Assembly (NCBI RefSeq): GCF_001421015.2
Contig: NZ_CP013023.1
Location: 3,527,501 to 3,591,500, forward strand
Direction of reading: 5' to 3'
From: Paenibacillus bovis
GTDB lineage: Bacteria > Bacillota > Bacilli > Paenibacillales > Paenibacillaceae
DNA length: 64,000 nt
Under the pieces are notes generated by a model. It ran no database searches. It was not told where the DNA came from and saw nothing but the letters and a program-made list of their open reading frames with translations. Below are positions 42,714 through 51,290 of the stretch, piece after piece (the stretch's first letter is position 1; every line of letters starts with the position of its first letter). Made by a program: the position numbers and the translations under genes.

Positions 42714-44157
42714 TTACACTCCATCTCCTTTCCAGCATTCCAAGCAGCTTGGAAAGCACGAACGTCATGATAAAGTAAATCGCTGCAGCAATCAGCAGCG
42801 GGTTCAGCGCCGAATAGGTAATGCTTCGAACAGCCTGCGCCTGGAACATCAGATCAGCTACCCCGATAAAGGAAACAATCGATGATTCCTTGATAATAAC
42901 GATAAATTCATTACCGATTGCCGGTAGTACACTCTTAACCGCCTGCGGAATAATAATGCTGCGCATCGTCATTCCGTGAGACATACCGAGTGAACGGGCC
43001 GCTTCCATCTGTCCACGATCCACACCCTGAATACCGGCACGGAAAATCTCTGCCAGATAAGCCGAGCTGTTAATGGATAATGTAATGATACCCGATTCCA
43101 GTACACTGAATTCAATATGGAATGTCTGGGCAATTCCGTAATGAATAATCAAGAGCTGTACCAGCATTGGCGTACCACGCAGAATCTCGGTATACGTTAC
43201 AGCGATCCAGCGCAGGATACCTACATTGGACAAGCGGAACAGTGCAACTACCAGACCAATCAGGAAACCGAACAGTACGCCTGCCGCCGACAGCAGCAGT
43301 GTATACTGGATACCTTTGATATAGTACTGACGGTAGTCCCAGAAAATAGTGAAAATGTTATTGGACTTTTGTTGTTCGCCCGAGTTCAGAGCTGTAGCAT
43401 CCTGAACAAACTTTTTGACCTGATCACCCTGCTTCAATTTAGCCAGAGTGCCATTAATATGACCGAGCAGCTCGGCATTGCCCTTTTTCACGGCAATCGC
43501 CATCTCGGTATCACTGTCCGGAATCGTAGCGGATGTAATTGCCAGATCGTCATGATTCGCGACCTGACCCTCGGCAACCGGGCCTTCCATGACAGCAGCA
43601 TCTACGCGGCCGGATTCAAGAGATAATACAATATCGGCGATGCGATCTACAGAAGTCAGCTTAGCACCCTTGATATCTTTGGCGATGCCTTCCTGGATAG
43701 AACCTTTTTGTACACCGATCGCTGCACCCTGCAGGCTGTCTACCGATGTATATTTATCCTTGTCTTCCACACGGGTCATAATCACCTGGCGGGAAATATA
43801 ATACGATTCGGAGAAGTCCACGTTCTGACGACGTTCTTCGGTCGGGGTCATCCCCGAAATAATCATATCGATCCGACCGCTGTTCAGCGCCGGCAGCAGA
43901 CTGTCAAACGGAATATCCTGAATTTGCAGGGTCGCTCCCATATCAGCAGCAATCCGCTTGGCAATTTCTACATCGGAACCGACAATCTGGTCTGTTCCGT
44001 CAATTTTTTTGTGGAATTCATACGGCGGGAAGTCTGCGCTCAGACCGACCGTGATGACTTTCTGGTTGTCCTGTGCCGCAGAAGCCAGCGGAATTACTGT
44101 AAAGAACAACATGAGCATGCTCAGGCAGCATGCAAACCATGGTTTTAGTGCTTTCAA
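42700..44157 (-). CDS. Fused amino-acid-binding protein and ABC permease
   Basis: A 485-residue fusion. A signal peptide (1-27) is followed by a family 3 solute-binding domain (about 33-258; [34 protein letters not shown]). A His/Met/Arg ABC permease domain follows at about 270-480, with [12 protein letters not shown] and [18 protein letters not shown]. Its EAA loop is [23 protein letters not shown]. Separate genes are the norm, and such fusions are known in some Firmicutes (GlnP type). The start is TTG at 44157, with AAAGGAG 8 nt upstream and no better ATG. With the ATPase downstream it makes a complete importer. Confidence 0.93.
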   Translation of the reverse strand: MKALKPWFACCLSMLMLFFTVIPLASAAQDNQKVITVGLSADFPPYEFHKKIDGTDQIVGSDVEIAKRIAADMGATLQIQDIPFDSLLPALNSGRIDMIISGMTPTEERRQNVDFSESYYISRQVIMTRVEDKDKYTSVDSLQGAAIGVQKGSIQEGIAKDIKGAKLTSVDRIADIVLSLESGRVDAAVMEGPVAEGQVANHDDLAITSATIPDSDTEMAIAVKKGNAELLGHINGTLAKLKQGDQVKKFVQDATALNSGEQQKSNNIFTIFWDYRQYYIKGIQYTLLLSAAGVLFGFLIGLVVALFRLSNVGILRWIAVTYTEILRGTPMLVQLLIIHYGIAQTFHIEFSVLESGIITLSINSSAYLAEIFRAGIQGVDRGQMEAARSLGMSHGMTMRSIIIPQAVKSVLPAIGNEFIVIIKESSIVSFIGVADLMFQAQAVRSITYSALNPLLIAAAIYFIMTFVLSKLLGMLERRWSVSDKR

Positions 44158-44471
44158 CCTTCTATCTCCTTTACTCTGTTAAAATAATTTGCATTTTGTT
44201 GTACATTTTATGACTTGCTCGCATATCACTCAACCGGGTTATTATAAATGAAATTGTATGATTATTCAATCATTTTGTATATATTTCATTCATTTTTCAA
44301 AGAGAACGGTTTCATCGGTAAAGTACCTGTATGCTATACTCAGGTTATATCCAAAGTAGCCTAATAATCCGTTATAATGAAGTATAGTCGGAGTCAGACT
44401 ATTCAATGACAGGATAGGTTTACTGTTATTGGCACTATTTATACCATTATACATAAAAGGAGTATACATCC
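44158..44471. other. Divergent promoter region, 314 bp
   Basis: Lies between the amino-acid importer and the M20 amidohydrolase. A rightward TATAAT at 44373-44378 lies about 95 bp before the M20 gene, with a poor -35. Nothing else firm is seen. Confidence 0.4.
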
Positions 44472-45662
44472 ATGAATCCTACCCTACTCAAAACCAAAAT
44501 AAGCGAGCATATTCAGCAGCATGCCGAAGCGTTCAAAGCGGTATCCACCTATATCGGGCAAAATCCCGAATTGGGTAATGAAGAATACAAAGCTTCTGCC
44601 CGGCTCAAACAAGAGCTAGAATCCCACGGATTTCGTATCGAAGCGCCTGTGCTGGATATCGAGACTGCTTTTATTGCTACCTATACAGCAGCCAAGCCTG
44701 GACCTATTGCTGCCTTTATGTGTGAATATGATGCACTGCCCGAGATTGGACATGCGTGCGGTCACCATCTGATCTGCATGATGAGTGCCGGTGCTGCAAT
44801 TGGTCTCAAATCGGTTATCGACGAGATTGGCGGTACGATTCGCGTCTATGGTACACCAGCCGAAGAAACACGCGGTGCCAAGGTTCCGATGGCAGCAGCT
44901 GGAATGTTCGATGATTGCGACTTTGCGATGATGGCCCATCCTTATTATGCTTATGAAGAATCAGGGATCTCGCTCGCTATGGATGCCCTGCAGTTTGAAT
45001 ATTTTGGTCAATCGGCTCATGCCGCTGCCAGTCCGCAGCACGGGATCAATGCACTGGATGCTATTTTGCAATTATTTAACGGTATCAATGCGATGCGTCA
45101 GCAGACGCGCAGCGATACACGTATTCATGGCATTATCAATCACGGCGGCGTTGCAGCCAATGTGATTCCTGATTATGCTTCTGCCCAATTCTATGTTCGT
45201 TCTGGCAGCCGCAGCTACACAAATGAGCTGGTAGAACGGGTCAAACAGGTCGCTCAGGGAGCTGCTCTGCAGACAGGCTGTCGACTGGAAATCTCCAATT
45301 ACGAATATTCCTATGACGAGCTGATCACCAACCAGATGCTGTCGGAGACTTTTACCCATAACCTGCTGAATCATGGCATCCGTCGCGAAGAGATCCATTC
45401 GGGTAAAGATGCCGGTTCACTGGATCTTGGCAATGTATCGGTACGCTGTCCGGCTATTCACCCATATGTGAAGATTACAGATGAGAAGCATGAGCTGCAC
45501 AGCATCGGATTCCGTGATCGTGCTCAGGAGCCGCAAGCGCTGGAAGCCATGGTCTTTACCGCTACCCTGCTCGCTGAGACTGCTTTTGATGTAATGACCC
45601 AGCCGGATCTGCTGGCACGTATTCGTGCAGAGTTCGACGCTAAAGTAAATGCTTCGAATTGA
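44472..45662 (+). CDS. M20-family amidohydrolase (AbgB/PM20D2-like)
   Basis: A 396-residue cytosolic metallo-amidohydrolase. Metal-binding features are ACGHH near residue 97, EET near 137, HPYY near 157, and a late GSLDLGNVS. The dimerisation domain follows SAHAAASPQHGINALDA. Members hydrolyse N-acyl amino acids, aminobenzoyl-glutamate or dipeptides. AAAAGGAG precedes the ATG. Divergent to the amino-acid importer, it may use imported acyl or dipeptide substrates, which is only a suggestion. Confidence 0.9.
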   Translation: MNPTLLKTKISEHIQQHAEAFKAVSTYIGQNPELGNEEYKASARLKQELESHGFRIEAPVLDIETAFIATYTAAKPGPIAAFMCEYDALPEIGHACGHHLICMMSAGAAIGLKSVIDEIGGTIRVYGTPAEETRGAKVPMAAAGMFDDCDFAMMAHPYYAYEESGISLAMDALQFEYFGQSAHAAASPQHGINALDAILQLFNGINAMRQQTRSDTRIHGIINHGGVAANVIPDYASAQFYVRSGSRSYTNELVERVKQVAQGAALQTGCRLEISNYEYSYDELITNQMLSETFTHNLLNHGIRREEIHSGKDAGSLDLGNVSVRCPAIHPYVKITDEKHELHSIGFRDRAQEPQALEAMVFTATLLAETAFDVMTQPDLLARIRAEFDAKVNASN

Positions 45663-45969
45663 TTGCACCGGAACAATAGTAAAAAGCATGCTCAAGCACC
45701 TGACAGCAATCACTTTCTGTTCAAACCGCTGCTTTAATTTGAATATTAACCTTTGTATGTATTCCCTATTGTATTAATTTTGGTATAGAGTGTACGAACT
45801 ATGTTGACTCTTGTGTTAACCGTGACTCAACTGCTGTCTTCTGCATAGAGCAATTATTTTTTCTGCCAGATCAAGGATTTGTTCTATGTTAACTGAATAC
45901 CGATCCGTCCCTATGACCCTGACGCTTGCTTTATTCACAGTCAGGGTGCAACAAGACTGGAGGTTTTGT
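45663..45969. other. Intergenic region, 307 bp, with leader hairpin
   Basis: Contains an 8-bp perfect stem ACCCTGAC/GTCAGGGT (45916-45947) ending ten bases before the ribosome site of the next gene; it could affect its translation. Nothing else is recognised. Confidence 0.5.
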
Positions 45970-47052
45970 ATGACAATTGTATTTTTTATACTACTTGCTG
46001 TGCTGATCATTATCATTGTACGTTCGAGAAATCTTCGGGGATATGGTCGTACAGGCAGAGTGAATGGACGCTTTTTCCAAAAGGTAGGTATGCCGCCATC
46101 GAATCTGGTGCCAGCAGGACATCCATGTGAACCACTGGCACGGCGGCTGGAGCAGTCGCTGCCATTCGATTATGAGCATCAACTTCGTCAACGTGTATTG
46201 ACCGAGCATCCTGAACTAAGCGAGGAAGAATGGGCCTGGCGCTGGACGGAGATGAAGCGATATCTGCTGATATGCGCCCTGTTTCGCCAGATGCCTATGT
46301 TCAGTTCAAGGGTAGATGATATCTGGCATGAAATGCTGATGTTTACGAGAGAGTACCAACAGTTCTGTGATCGGTTCTATGGATATATGCTGCATCATTC
46401 CCCACATGGCGGATCACTGTTCCAGCCCGATCAGCGGGCATTGTTTGATTGGGCCTATGCGGAATTATTTCCGATTACAAGAGCCAATGCCTATATATGG
46501 GGAGGCTTTTTCCAGTATCCGCTGGATAAGGATATGATGAACAATATGCTGGCGTTTAACCCGCATCAGGCAGAGTATTCGCTATTTAATGGAGCTGCCT
46601 ATACGAATATTCCGGAGGCACGGGAAGGTATCGATTATCTGATTCAGCGCTTCCGCGCTCACAGTCAGGCGGTACTGAACCATACTCCGCCTGGTACACG
46701 CATCGATCGTTCGCGCCGGGATAGTAATGCAGACAGTGACGATATGCCTGCATATGCAGATCGCTATGGACTCGGCACAGCAAGTGCTGCTGCCGTATAT
46801 TATTCCCATGATAATCCATGGAATTTCAGCTCGGTGATGCATTCCCATCTCCCCTCAGATGTACAGCAGCAGCAAAACAACTCGGGCTCTTCCTGCGGTA
46901 CCGGATATTCGGCAACGAATGATACGTACGGGCATCACTCGCATGATGGACATAATCACTCTTCCGGAAGTTCATGCAGCAGCAGTTCGTGCAGTGGCGG
47001 CAGCTCCTGCAGCAGCGGCGGAAGTTCTTGCGGTGGCGGCGGTGGTGAATAA
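45970..47052 (+). CDS. Membrane-anchored GRDP-like protein with Ser/Cys/Gly-rich tail
   Basis: A 360-residue protein. An N-terminal membrane segment (MTIVFFILLAVLIIIIVRSR) is followed by a helical domain (about 50-250) with VDDIWHEMLMFTREYQQFC and GYMLHHSPHGG. This resembles the WHxHM pattern of glycine-rich-domain (DUF1399) proteins. A linker follows, then a His-rich stretch (YGHHSHDGHNHSSG) and a final tail of SSC, SGGSSC and GGSSCGGGGGE repeats with six Cys. The ATG at 45970 follows CTGGAGG; an upstream in-frame ATG at 45886 has no site. The tail could bind metal or be lipid- or disulfide-linked; unknown. Confidence 0.8.
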   Translation: MTIVFFILLAVLIIIIVRSRNLRGYGRTGRVNGRFFQKVGMPPSNLVPAGHPCEPLARRLEQSLPFDYEHQLRQRVLTEHPELSEEEWAWRWTEMKRYLLICALFRQMPMFSSRVDDIWHEMLMFTREYQQFCDRFYGYMLHHSPHGGSLFQPDQRALFDWAYAELFPITRANAYIWGGFFQYPLDKDMMNNMLAFNPHQAEYSLFNGAAYTNIPEAREGIDYLIQRFRAHSQAVLNHTPPGTRIDRSRRDSNADSDDMPAYADRYGLGTASAAAVYYSHDNPWNFSSVMHSHLPSDVQQQQNNSGSSCGTGYSATNDTYGHHSHDGHNHSSGSSCSSSSCSGGSSCSSGGSSCGGGGGE

Positions 47053-47115
47053 CTGCGTTAGTGCTTTGTAATCATTTATTACTTTGAGACACTTCGACAA
47101 AATGAAAACAACAAC

Positions 47116-47157
47116 AAAAGGACACTGATGATCAATATGATCATCAGTATCCTTTTT
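47116..47157. terminator. Bidirectional terminator
   Basis: Arms AAAAGG-CACTGATGATC and GATCATCAGT-TCCTTTTT between convergent genes. Confidence 0.85.
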
Positions 47158-47172
47158 CCATAAGCTATCCTG

Positions 47173-47667
47173 TTATTCGATTGGTAACCGTGCATTTTTA
47201 AGCTTGATCCAACCATTAGAGTCATCATAACCACTGATCGTAGCGATCATCTCTATATCAGGGTAAATATTTTTAACTTGAGCGTTTTGAGCAAATTCAT
47301 CATAAGAAGCCAATCCTGGATATTTGGTGTGATTTAATCGTACAATTATTCCTTGAGGATATATGACTTCAATTACAGCTTTTACTTCTTGCCCTACCAC
47401 ATTTTCTTTTTTGGTCTGTTCCCATTCACTCATATAATCAGCATTCAATTTGACCCATTCATTTTCAAAATCTGCTTTTTGTAATGGATCCAGCATAGAG
47501 TCTGCCAAATCAATAGGATGTTCAGCCATATAAAATTGAGAATCTCTTTGATTGGATAGTTTAGAATTTTTCCCTTCTTGTTTAACGATTTGCCTCAATA
47601 CAATTCCGTTCTCATCTGATTCATAGTACCATTCTTCGGTAAATTCCTTATAAATAAAGTAAAACAT
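47173..47667 (-). CDS. Unknown 164-aa protein with S1-like OB fold
   Basis: Not recognised as a named family. Residues about 85-164 look like an S1-type OB fold (VVGQEVKAVIEVIYPQGIIV, then an IYPDIEMIATISGYD strand and DSNGWIKLKN). The N-terminal half is acidic and helical. The ATG at 47667 has AGAGGGG 7 nt upstream; longer frames lack a site. Base composition is clearly more AT-rich than in the neighbours. It is followed by a terminator and sits 79 bp behind another unknown AT-rich gene, suggesting a recently acquired pair. Confidence 0.72.
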   Translation of the reverse strand: MFYFIYKEFTEEWYYESDENGIVLRQIVKQEGKNSKLSNQRDSQFYMAEHPIDLADSMLDPLQKADFENEWVKLNADYMSEWEQTKKENVVGQEVKAVIEVIYPQGIIVRLNHTKYPGLASYDEFAQNAQVKNIYPDIEMIATISGYDDSNGWIKLKNARLPIE

Positions 47668-47746
47668 TAGCAGGCCCCTCTCTTCCCAAGCACCAAAAAT
47701 TTCGAAATACATACTGCTAATCAAATAGGGATATTACATCTATTCT

Positions 47747-48127
47747 TCAGTACTTTACATCAAATAAAGTTATTTTATCCAATAATATTTTTACAAAACT
47801 CCCAGAAGGAACAGGGCTTTTTATTTCCAGAGAGATTATAGATTCTCCCAACCTTAAAATGGCATAACCATCCTCTTCAATCGATTCGAGATAACCTGTC
47901 AGATAGATTGTTTCTTTTTCCATGCCTATCCGAAATTGATATTCATCGCATATTTCCAGATTCTCTCCCAACACGAGTATTTCTTCAATTTCGATCTCAA
48001 CAATATAAGCTTTACCTTCTTCAGGTAATTCCCCGTTCCAATAAGCTACTGCTTTACCATACTCTGTTGAAAAATGCACCTTACAGTTACCATGCACTAT
48101 ATTTGTTTTCTCGATTTCTATTCTCAA
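47747..48127 (-). CDS. Unknown 126-aa beta-rich protein
   Basis: No recognised family. The sequence is a chain of alternating strands (EIEIEEILVLGENLEICDEYQ; IYLTGYLESIEEDGYAILRLG; FVKILLDKITLFDVKY), very acidic, with an OB-like or beta-barrel look. The start appears to be TTG at 48127, with AGGAG about 10 nt upstream; there is no ATG near. It is AT-rich. Small acidic single-domain proteins of this kind are often immunity proteins of contact-dependent toxins, but no toxin gene is intact here. Confidence 0.65.
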   Translation of the reverse strand: MRIEIEKTNIVHGNCKVHFSTEYGKAVAYWNGELPEEGKAYIVEIEIEEILVLGENLEICDEYQFRIGMEKETIYLTGYLESIEEDGYAILRLGESIISLEIKSPVPSGSFVKILLDKITLFDVKY

Positions 48128-48479
48128 TTCACTTATTCTCCTATTGCTTTATTCACAGTAAACAAACATTTACAATTGTAATTCCATTTATAGTCTTTTA
48201 ATATCCAAATTCTCCTGCTATTCATCGAGGATATTCTATTAAGATCGTCTTGTCCAATTATCCAATACATTAAGATAGACCATGCAAAAAGAGCTTATGA
48301 TACAATAAGAACAAATTTAAAACCGAAAGGAGATTTTAGAAACGACTATGCTAAAAATAGTAGATTAGTTTACATACCGATTCAATAATTGTTCAAACAA
48401 GGAGAATAGAAGTACAATAACATTTAATAATTCTCCTTCCTGCTACTATCTTACCTACTACCGGAGGAACTAACACATT
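48128..48479. other. AT-rich intergenic region, 352 bp
   Basis: Includes a plus-strand coding remnant (48281-48388). The rest, up to the MFS gene, has no recognised feature. Confidence 0.5.
48281..48388 (+). pseudogene. Probable C-terminal remnant of a coding sequence
   Basis: The frame reads HAKRAYDTIRTNLKPKGDF and then RNDYAKNSRLVYIPIQ before TAA. It has protein-like composition and AT-rich codon use, but no start codon or ribosome site and no body upstream. The sequence resembles the end of a secreted toxin or nuclease domain. This is judgement by eye; no homologue was searched. Confidence 0.35.
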
Positions 48480-49712
48480 ATGACACGCACCTTTTTTCCA
48501 CGCTTGCAAGGCAATAGCCGCGGCTGTCTTGCTTTTGAACCTTTTTTTCTGATTCCTTACAGCATGGTGATGACCTATGCCACCCTGTATATGTATGAAC
48601 TTGGTGTAAGCGAGACGGCTATCGGCTGGATCACGACACTTAGCCTGATTGTACAGGTATTCTCCTCTTTTATCAGTGGGTATCTGACCGACCGAATGGG
48701 TCGTAAAAAGGCCGTATTGTATTTTGATATACTAAGCTGGAGTATCGCTGCCATTCTGTGGGCGGTCTCGCAAAATGTCTGGTTTTTTGTTGCTGCTGCG
48801 CTGGTGAATGGATTTCAGCGTGTGCCTTCGACTGCTTTTTATTGCCTGGTCGTCGAGGATACCAAGCCGGCTGATCGTACTTATGTTTTTACACTGCTGC
48901 AGATTATTAGTGTAATCGGGGGTCTGTTTGCTCCGCTTGGCGGTCTGCTTGTCTACGCTTATGGTCTGGTCCCCGGCACCAGAATTATGTATGCGCTCGC
49001 ATTTTTACTGATGACGTTTCAATTCGTTGGCAGGCATCTGACTACGCGTGAGACCGAGATGGGCTACCGCAAAATGAAGGAAACCCGCGAGCTTGGTCTT
49101 GGCAAAAGTCTGATCGACTACGCGGGAGCAATCAAGGAGATTACCGCCAGCAAAACCCTGCTGCTGATCTTCAGTGTCTATGTATTGTTTAACTTTCAGA
49201 CGACGCTCAAAACGACCTATCTCTCACTCTACATGGCCGATTATCTTAATGTAGACAGCGATCTGATCTCGCTCGTACCTGCGGTATCTTCTGTTGTAAT
49301 GCTGCTGGTGCTCTGGCTGCTCACGCCACGTATTCCGGAGCAGGCTATTTACAAGTCGATGATGGCTGGATTCCTGCTATCGGTATTATCCAATCTGATG
49401 CTGGTGATCGGGCCGACTACGAATCTGGGCTGGATCGCTGCTAGTACCATTATAGCCGCTGTCGGCATGATGATCAGTTCTCCTTATCTGGAGGCTGCTG
49501 TTGCCAATGCGATAGACGATGAGAAGCGGGCTAAAATTTTCTCCATGTTGTCCGTACTGATTCTGCTGATCACTTCACCAGCAGGTATTATCGGCGGCTG
49601 GGCATATACTTTTGATCCGCGTATTCCGGTTTGGCTGATTATTCTGGCTTTTGGAGCAGCGTATCTATTAATTATGCGCTACCAAAATCGCAATGTGCAG
49701 AGTGCTGTATAA
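48480..49712 (+). CDS. MFS transporter
   Basis: A 410-residue major facilitator with about 11-12 membrane segments. The motif-A loop is GYLTDRMGRKKAVL between TM2 and TM3, and a large cytoplasmic loop of about 45 residues lies between TM6 and TM7. GGAGGAAC precedes the ATG at good spacing. The substrate cannot be inferred; efflux of a drug or metabolite is the usual role for this branch. It stands alone, ended by a bidirectional terminator. Confidence 0.88.
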   Translation: MTRTFFPRLQGNSRGCLAFEPFFLIPYSMVMTYATLYMYELGVSETAIGWITTLSLIVQVFSSFISGYLTDRMGRKKAVLYFDILSWSIAAILWAVSQNVWFFVAAALVNGFQRVPSTAFYCLVVEDTKPADRTYVFTLLQIISVIGGLFAPLGGLLVYAYGLVPGTRIMYALAFLLMTFQFVGRHLTTRETEMGYRKMKETRELGLGKSLIDYAGAIKEITASKTLLLIFSVYVLFNFQTTLKTTYLSLYMADYLNVDSDLISLVPAVSSVVMLLVLWLLTPRIPEQAIYKSMMAGFLLSVLSNLMLVIGPTTNLGWIAASTIIAAVGMMISSPYLEAAVANAIDDEKRAKIFSMLSVLILLITSPAGIIGGWAYTFDPRIPVWLIILAFGAAYLLIMRYQNRNVQSAV

Positions 49713-49762
49713 AAGCAGACTGTTAGCCAAAAGGCAGGCAGTATAACTAATCCCTATCCGCC

Positions 49763-49819
49763 ATGGCTAGTATGGCTAGTATGGCTAGTATGGCTAGTAT
49801 GGCTAGTATGGCTAGTATG
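49763..49819. repeat. Tandem nonamer repeat (ATGGCTAGT)6
   Basis: Six perfect copies of ATGGCTAGT plus three bases, 50 bp after the MFS gene stop. Confidence 0.95.
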
Positions 49820-49922
49820 AAATGGTGACTTAATTCCTTCAGATAATCAAACCTGGATCATGGTCTTTCATAAAATCATTCACATTCTTTTCATAAATCA
49901 GAAAGTATCGATCTTTATACAT

Positions 49923-49967
49923 AAAAAGTGCGCAGTTCCCTGTTCAGCAGGCGACTGCGCACTTTTT
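49923..49967. terminator. Bidirectional terminator between MFS and siderophore-binding genes
   Basis: Perfect 14-bp stem AAAAAGTGCGCAGT/ACTGCGCACTTTTT with 17-nt loop. Confidence 0.92.
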
Positions 49968-50017
49968 ATATGAAAATATCACATGTATCCGATGATAAGT
50001 CTCGGCTCCATTCTGTT

Positions 50018-50995
50018 TTACTTGGACTGTGCCTTACCGGTAAGCAGATCTATTGCATTTTGCCCAATCTTCTCGGCGGGTGTGATTCCGCGGAAACGGG
50101 TCCAGATATCACGGTCTACCATATATACCTGATTGTTTTTGACAGCCTTGAGGTTATTCCATACCGGCAGCTTTTTCCACTCATTCGTAATCGCTTCGGA
50201 ATCGTCTGTAGCGATAAAGATGATATCCGGGTCCAGTGAAGTAATTGTCTCCAGATTGGTATCTGGATACGGATCCGCGCTTGTTCCTTTTACTACGTTA
50301 TCAAAACCAAGATCCTGCAAAACAGCGCCTGCATAGGAAGCAGTAGTATGAGCATTGAAGCCATCTTTACGCGCTACACCGATCAGTACTCTTTTTTCTT
50401 TGAGAGCATCCGCCTGTTTTTTGAGATCAGCCATGATCTGGTCATGCTGCTGCAGACGCTGCTTGGCTTCTTCTTCTTTGCCTACGGCTTTGGCAATCAC
50501 TTCAAAATCTTTCAGACTGTCCTCGTATGATCCTTTGCGGCTGTTCAGTACAATGGTAGGAGCAATCTGATCCAGCTGCTGCTTAATTTTGGAATGACGA
50601 TCGGTATCTGCAATAATCAGATCGGGGGCAACACCGGCGATTTTCTCCAAATCTGGCGTTTCCCGTTCACCCATTGGCATATACTCAATCGATTTTCCAG
50701 CTAGCTTGTTCATTGCTTCGGGTTTGTTATCGTCGGCAATACCTGCCGGTGTAATCCCCAGTGCCAGCAAATCATCGGCAAAAGACCATTCGAGCGCGAC
50801 TACATTTTTGGCAGGTGCTTGAAGTGTAGTACTGCCCATATCATGCTCTATCGTAATCGCGGATACTGCTGGAGTAGCAGATGCACCGCTGTTTGATGAA
50901 GTTCCTGTGCTTTTTGCAGCATTTCCACAGCCCGCGAGGATAGCTGTACATGTACCTGCGATCAACAGGCTTTTAATCCATTGATGTACTTTCAT
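50018..50995 (-). CDS. Iron-siderophore ABC substrate-binding lipoprotein
   Basis: A 325-residue class III (helical-backbone) binding protein of the FecB/FepB type for ferric citrate or a siderophore. It has a lipoprotein signal with lipobox ILAGC at about residue 22, then a Ser/Gly/Ala linker. VVALEWSFADDLLALGI, PDLIIADTDRH and DPDIIFIATDD are typical. The ATG at 50995 has AAGGAG upstream. A Fur box overlaps the promoter region. No permease or ATPase gene is adjacent, so it depends on components elsewhere. Confidence 0.93.
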   Translation of the reverse strand: MKVHQWIKSLLIAGTCTAILAGCGNAAKSTGTSSNSGASATPAVSAITIEHDMGSTTLQAPAKNVVALEWSFADDLLALGITPAGIADDNKPEAMNKLAGKSIEYMPMGERETPDLEKIAGVAPDLIIADTDRHSKIKQQLDQIAPTIVLNSRKGSYEDSLKDFEVIAKAVGKEEEAKQRLQQHDQIMADLKKQADALKEKRVLIGVARKDGFNAHTTASYAGAVLQDLGFDNVVKGTSADPYPDTNLETITSLDPDIIFIATDDSEAITNEWKKLPVWNNLKAVKNNQVYMVDRDIWTRFRGITPAEKIGQNAIDLLTGKAQSK

Positions 50996-51031
50996 AGTGT
51001 AAGTCTCCTTCATATGTAAACTTGATTGATT

Positions 51032-51050
51032 GATAATGATAATTATTATC
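51032..51050 (-). promoter_or_regulatory. Fur box
   Basis: GATAATGATAATTATTATC matches the classical Fur box GATAATGATAATCATTATC at 18 of 19 positions and is 37 nt upstream of the binding-protein start. Confidence 0.9.
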
Positions 51051-51180
51051 AACTTTTATAGTATAGCGGTTTATCGCTTTAAAGTAAACCTCCAGTACAA
51101 ACCATTTACCGGGATGCTCTGTGTTCTTACATGGTGTATCCCATCTACAACTTATCCAATCTCTCCTGTGCAATAAAAAT

Positions 51181-51214
51181 AAAGGATGCCTGTATACGTA
51201 CCAGACATCCTTTT
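51181..51214 (-). terminator. Terminator of the hybrid kinase gene
   Basis: Arms AAAGGATG-CTG and CAG-CATCCTTT followed by T on both sides, 75 nt after the kinase stop. Confidence 0.75.
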
Positions 51215-51290
51215 CTAGCTTAACAGCACCTATAAATATATTATTCACATACTTGCAAAATAAACATTCAAATCATCTGAAATAAAATCC

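Larger units (their letters stand above)
49713..50017. other. Intergenic region, 305 bp, with tandem repeat and terminator
   Basis: The 9-bp repeat lies at 49763-49819 and the bidirectional terminator at 49923-49967. Nothing else is seen. Confidence 0.7.

Noticed and set aside
45072..45398. Antisense gene within the M20 amidohydrolase
   Set aside because: A frame shadow of a clearly coding gene on the other strand.
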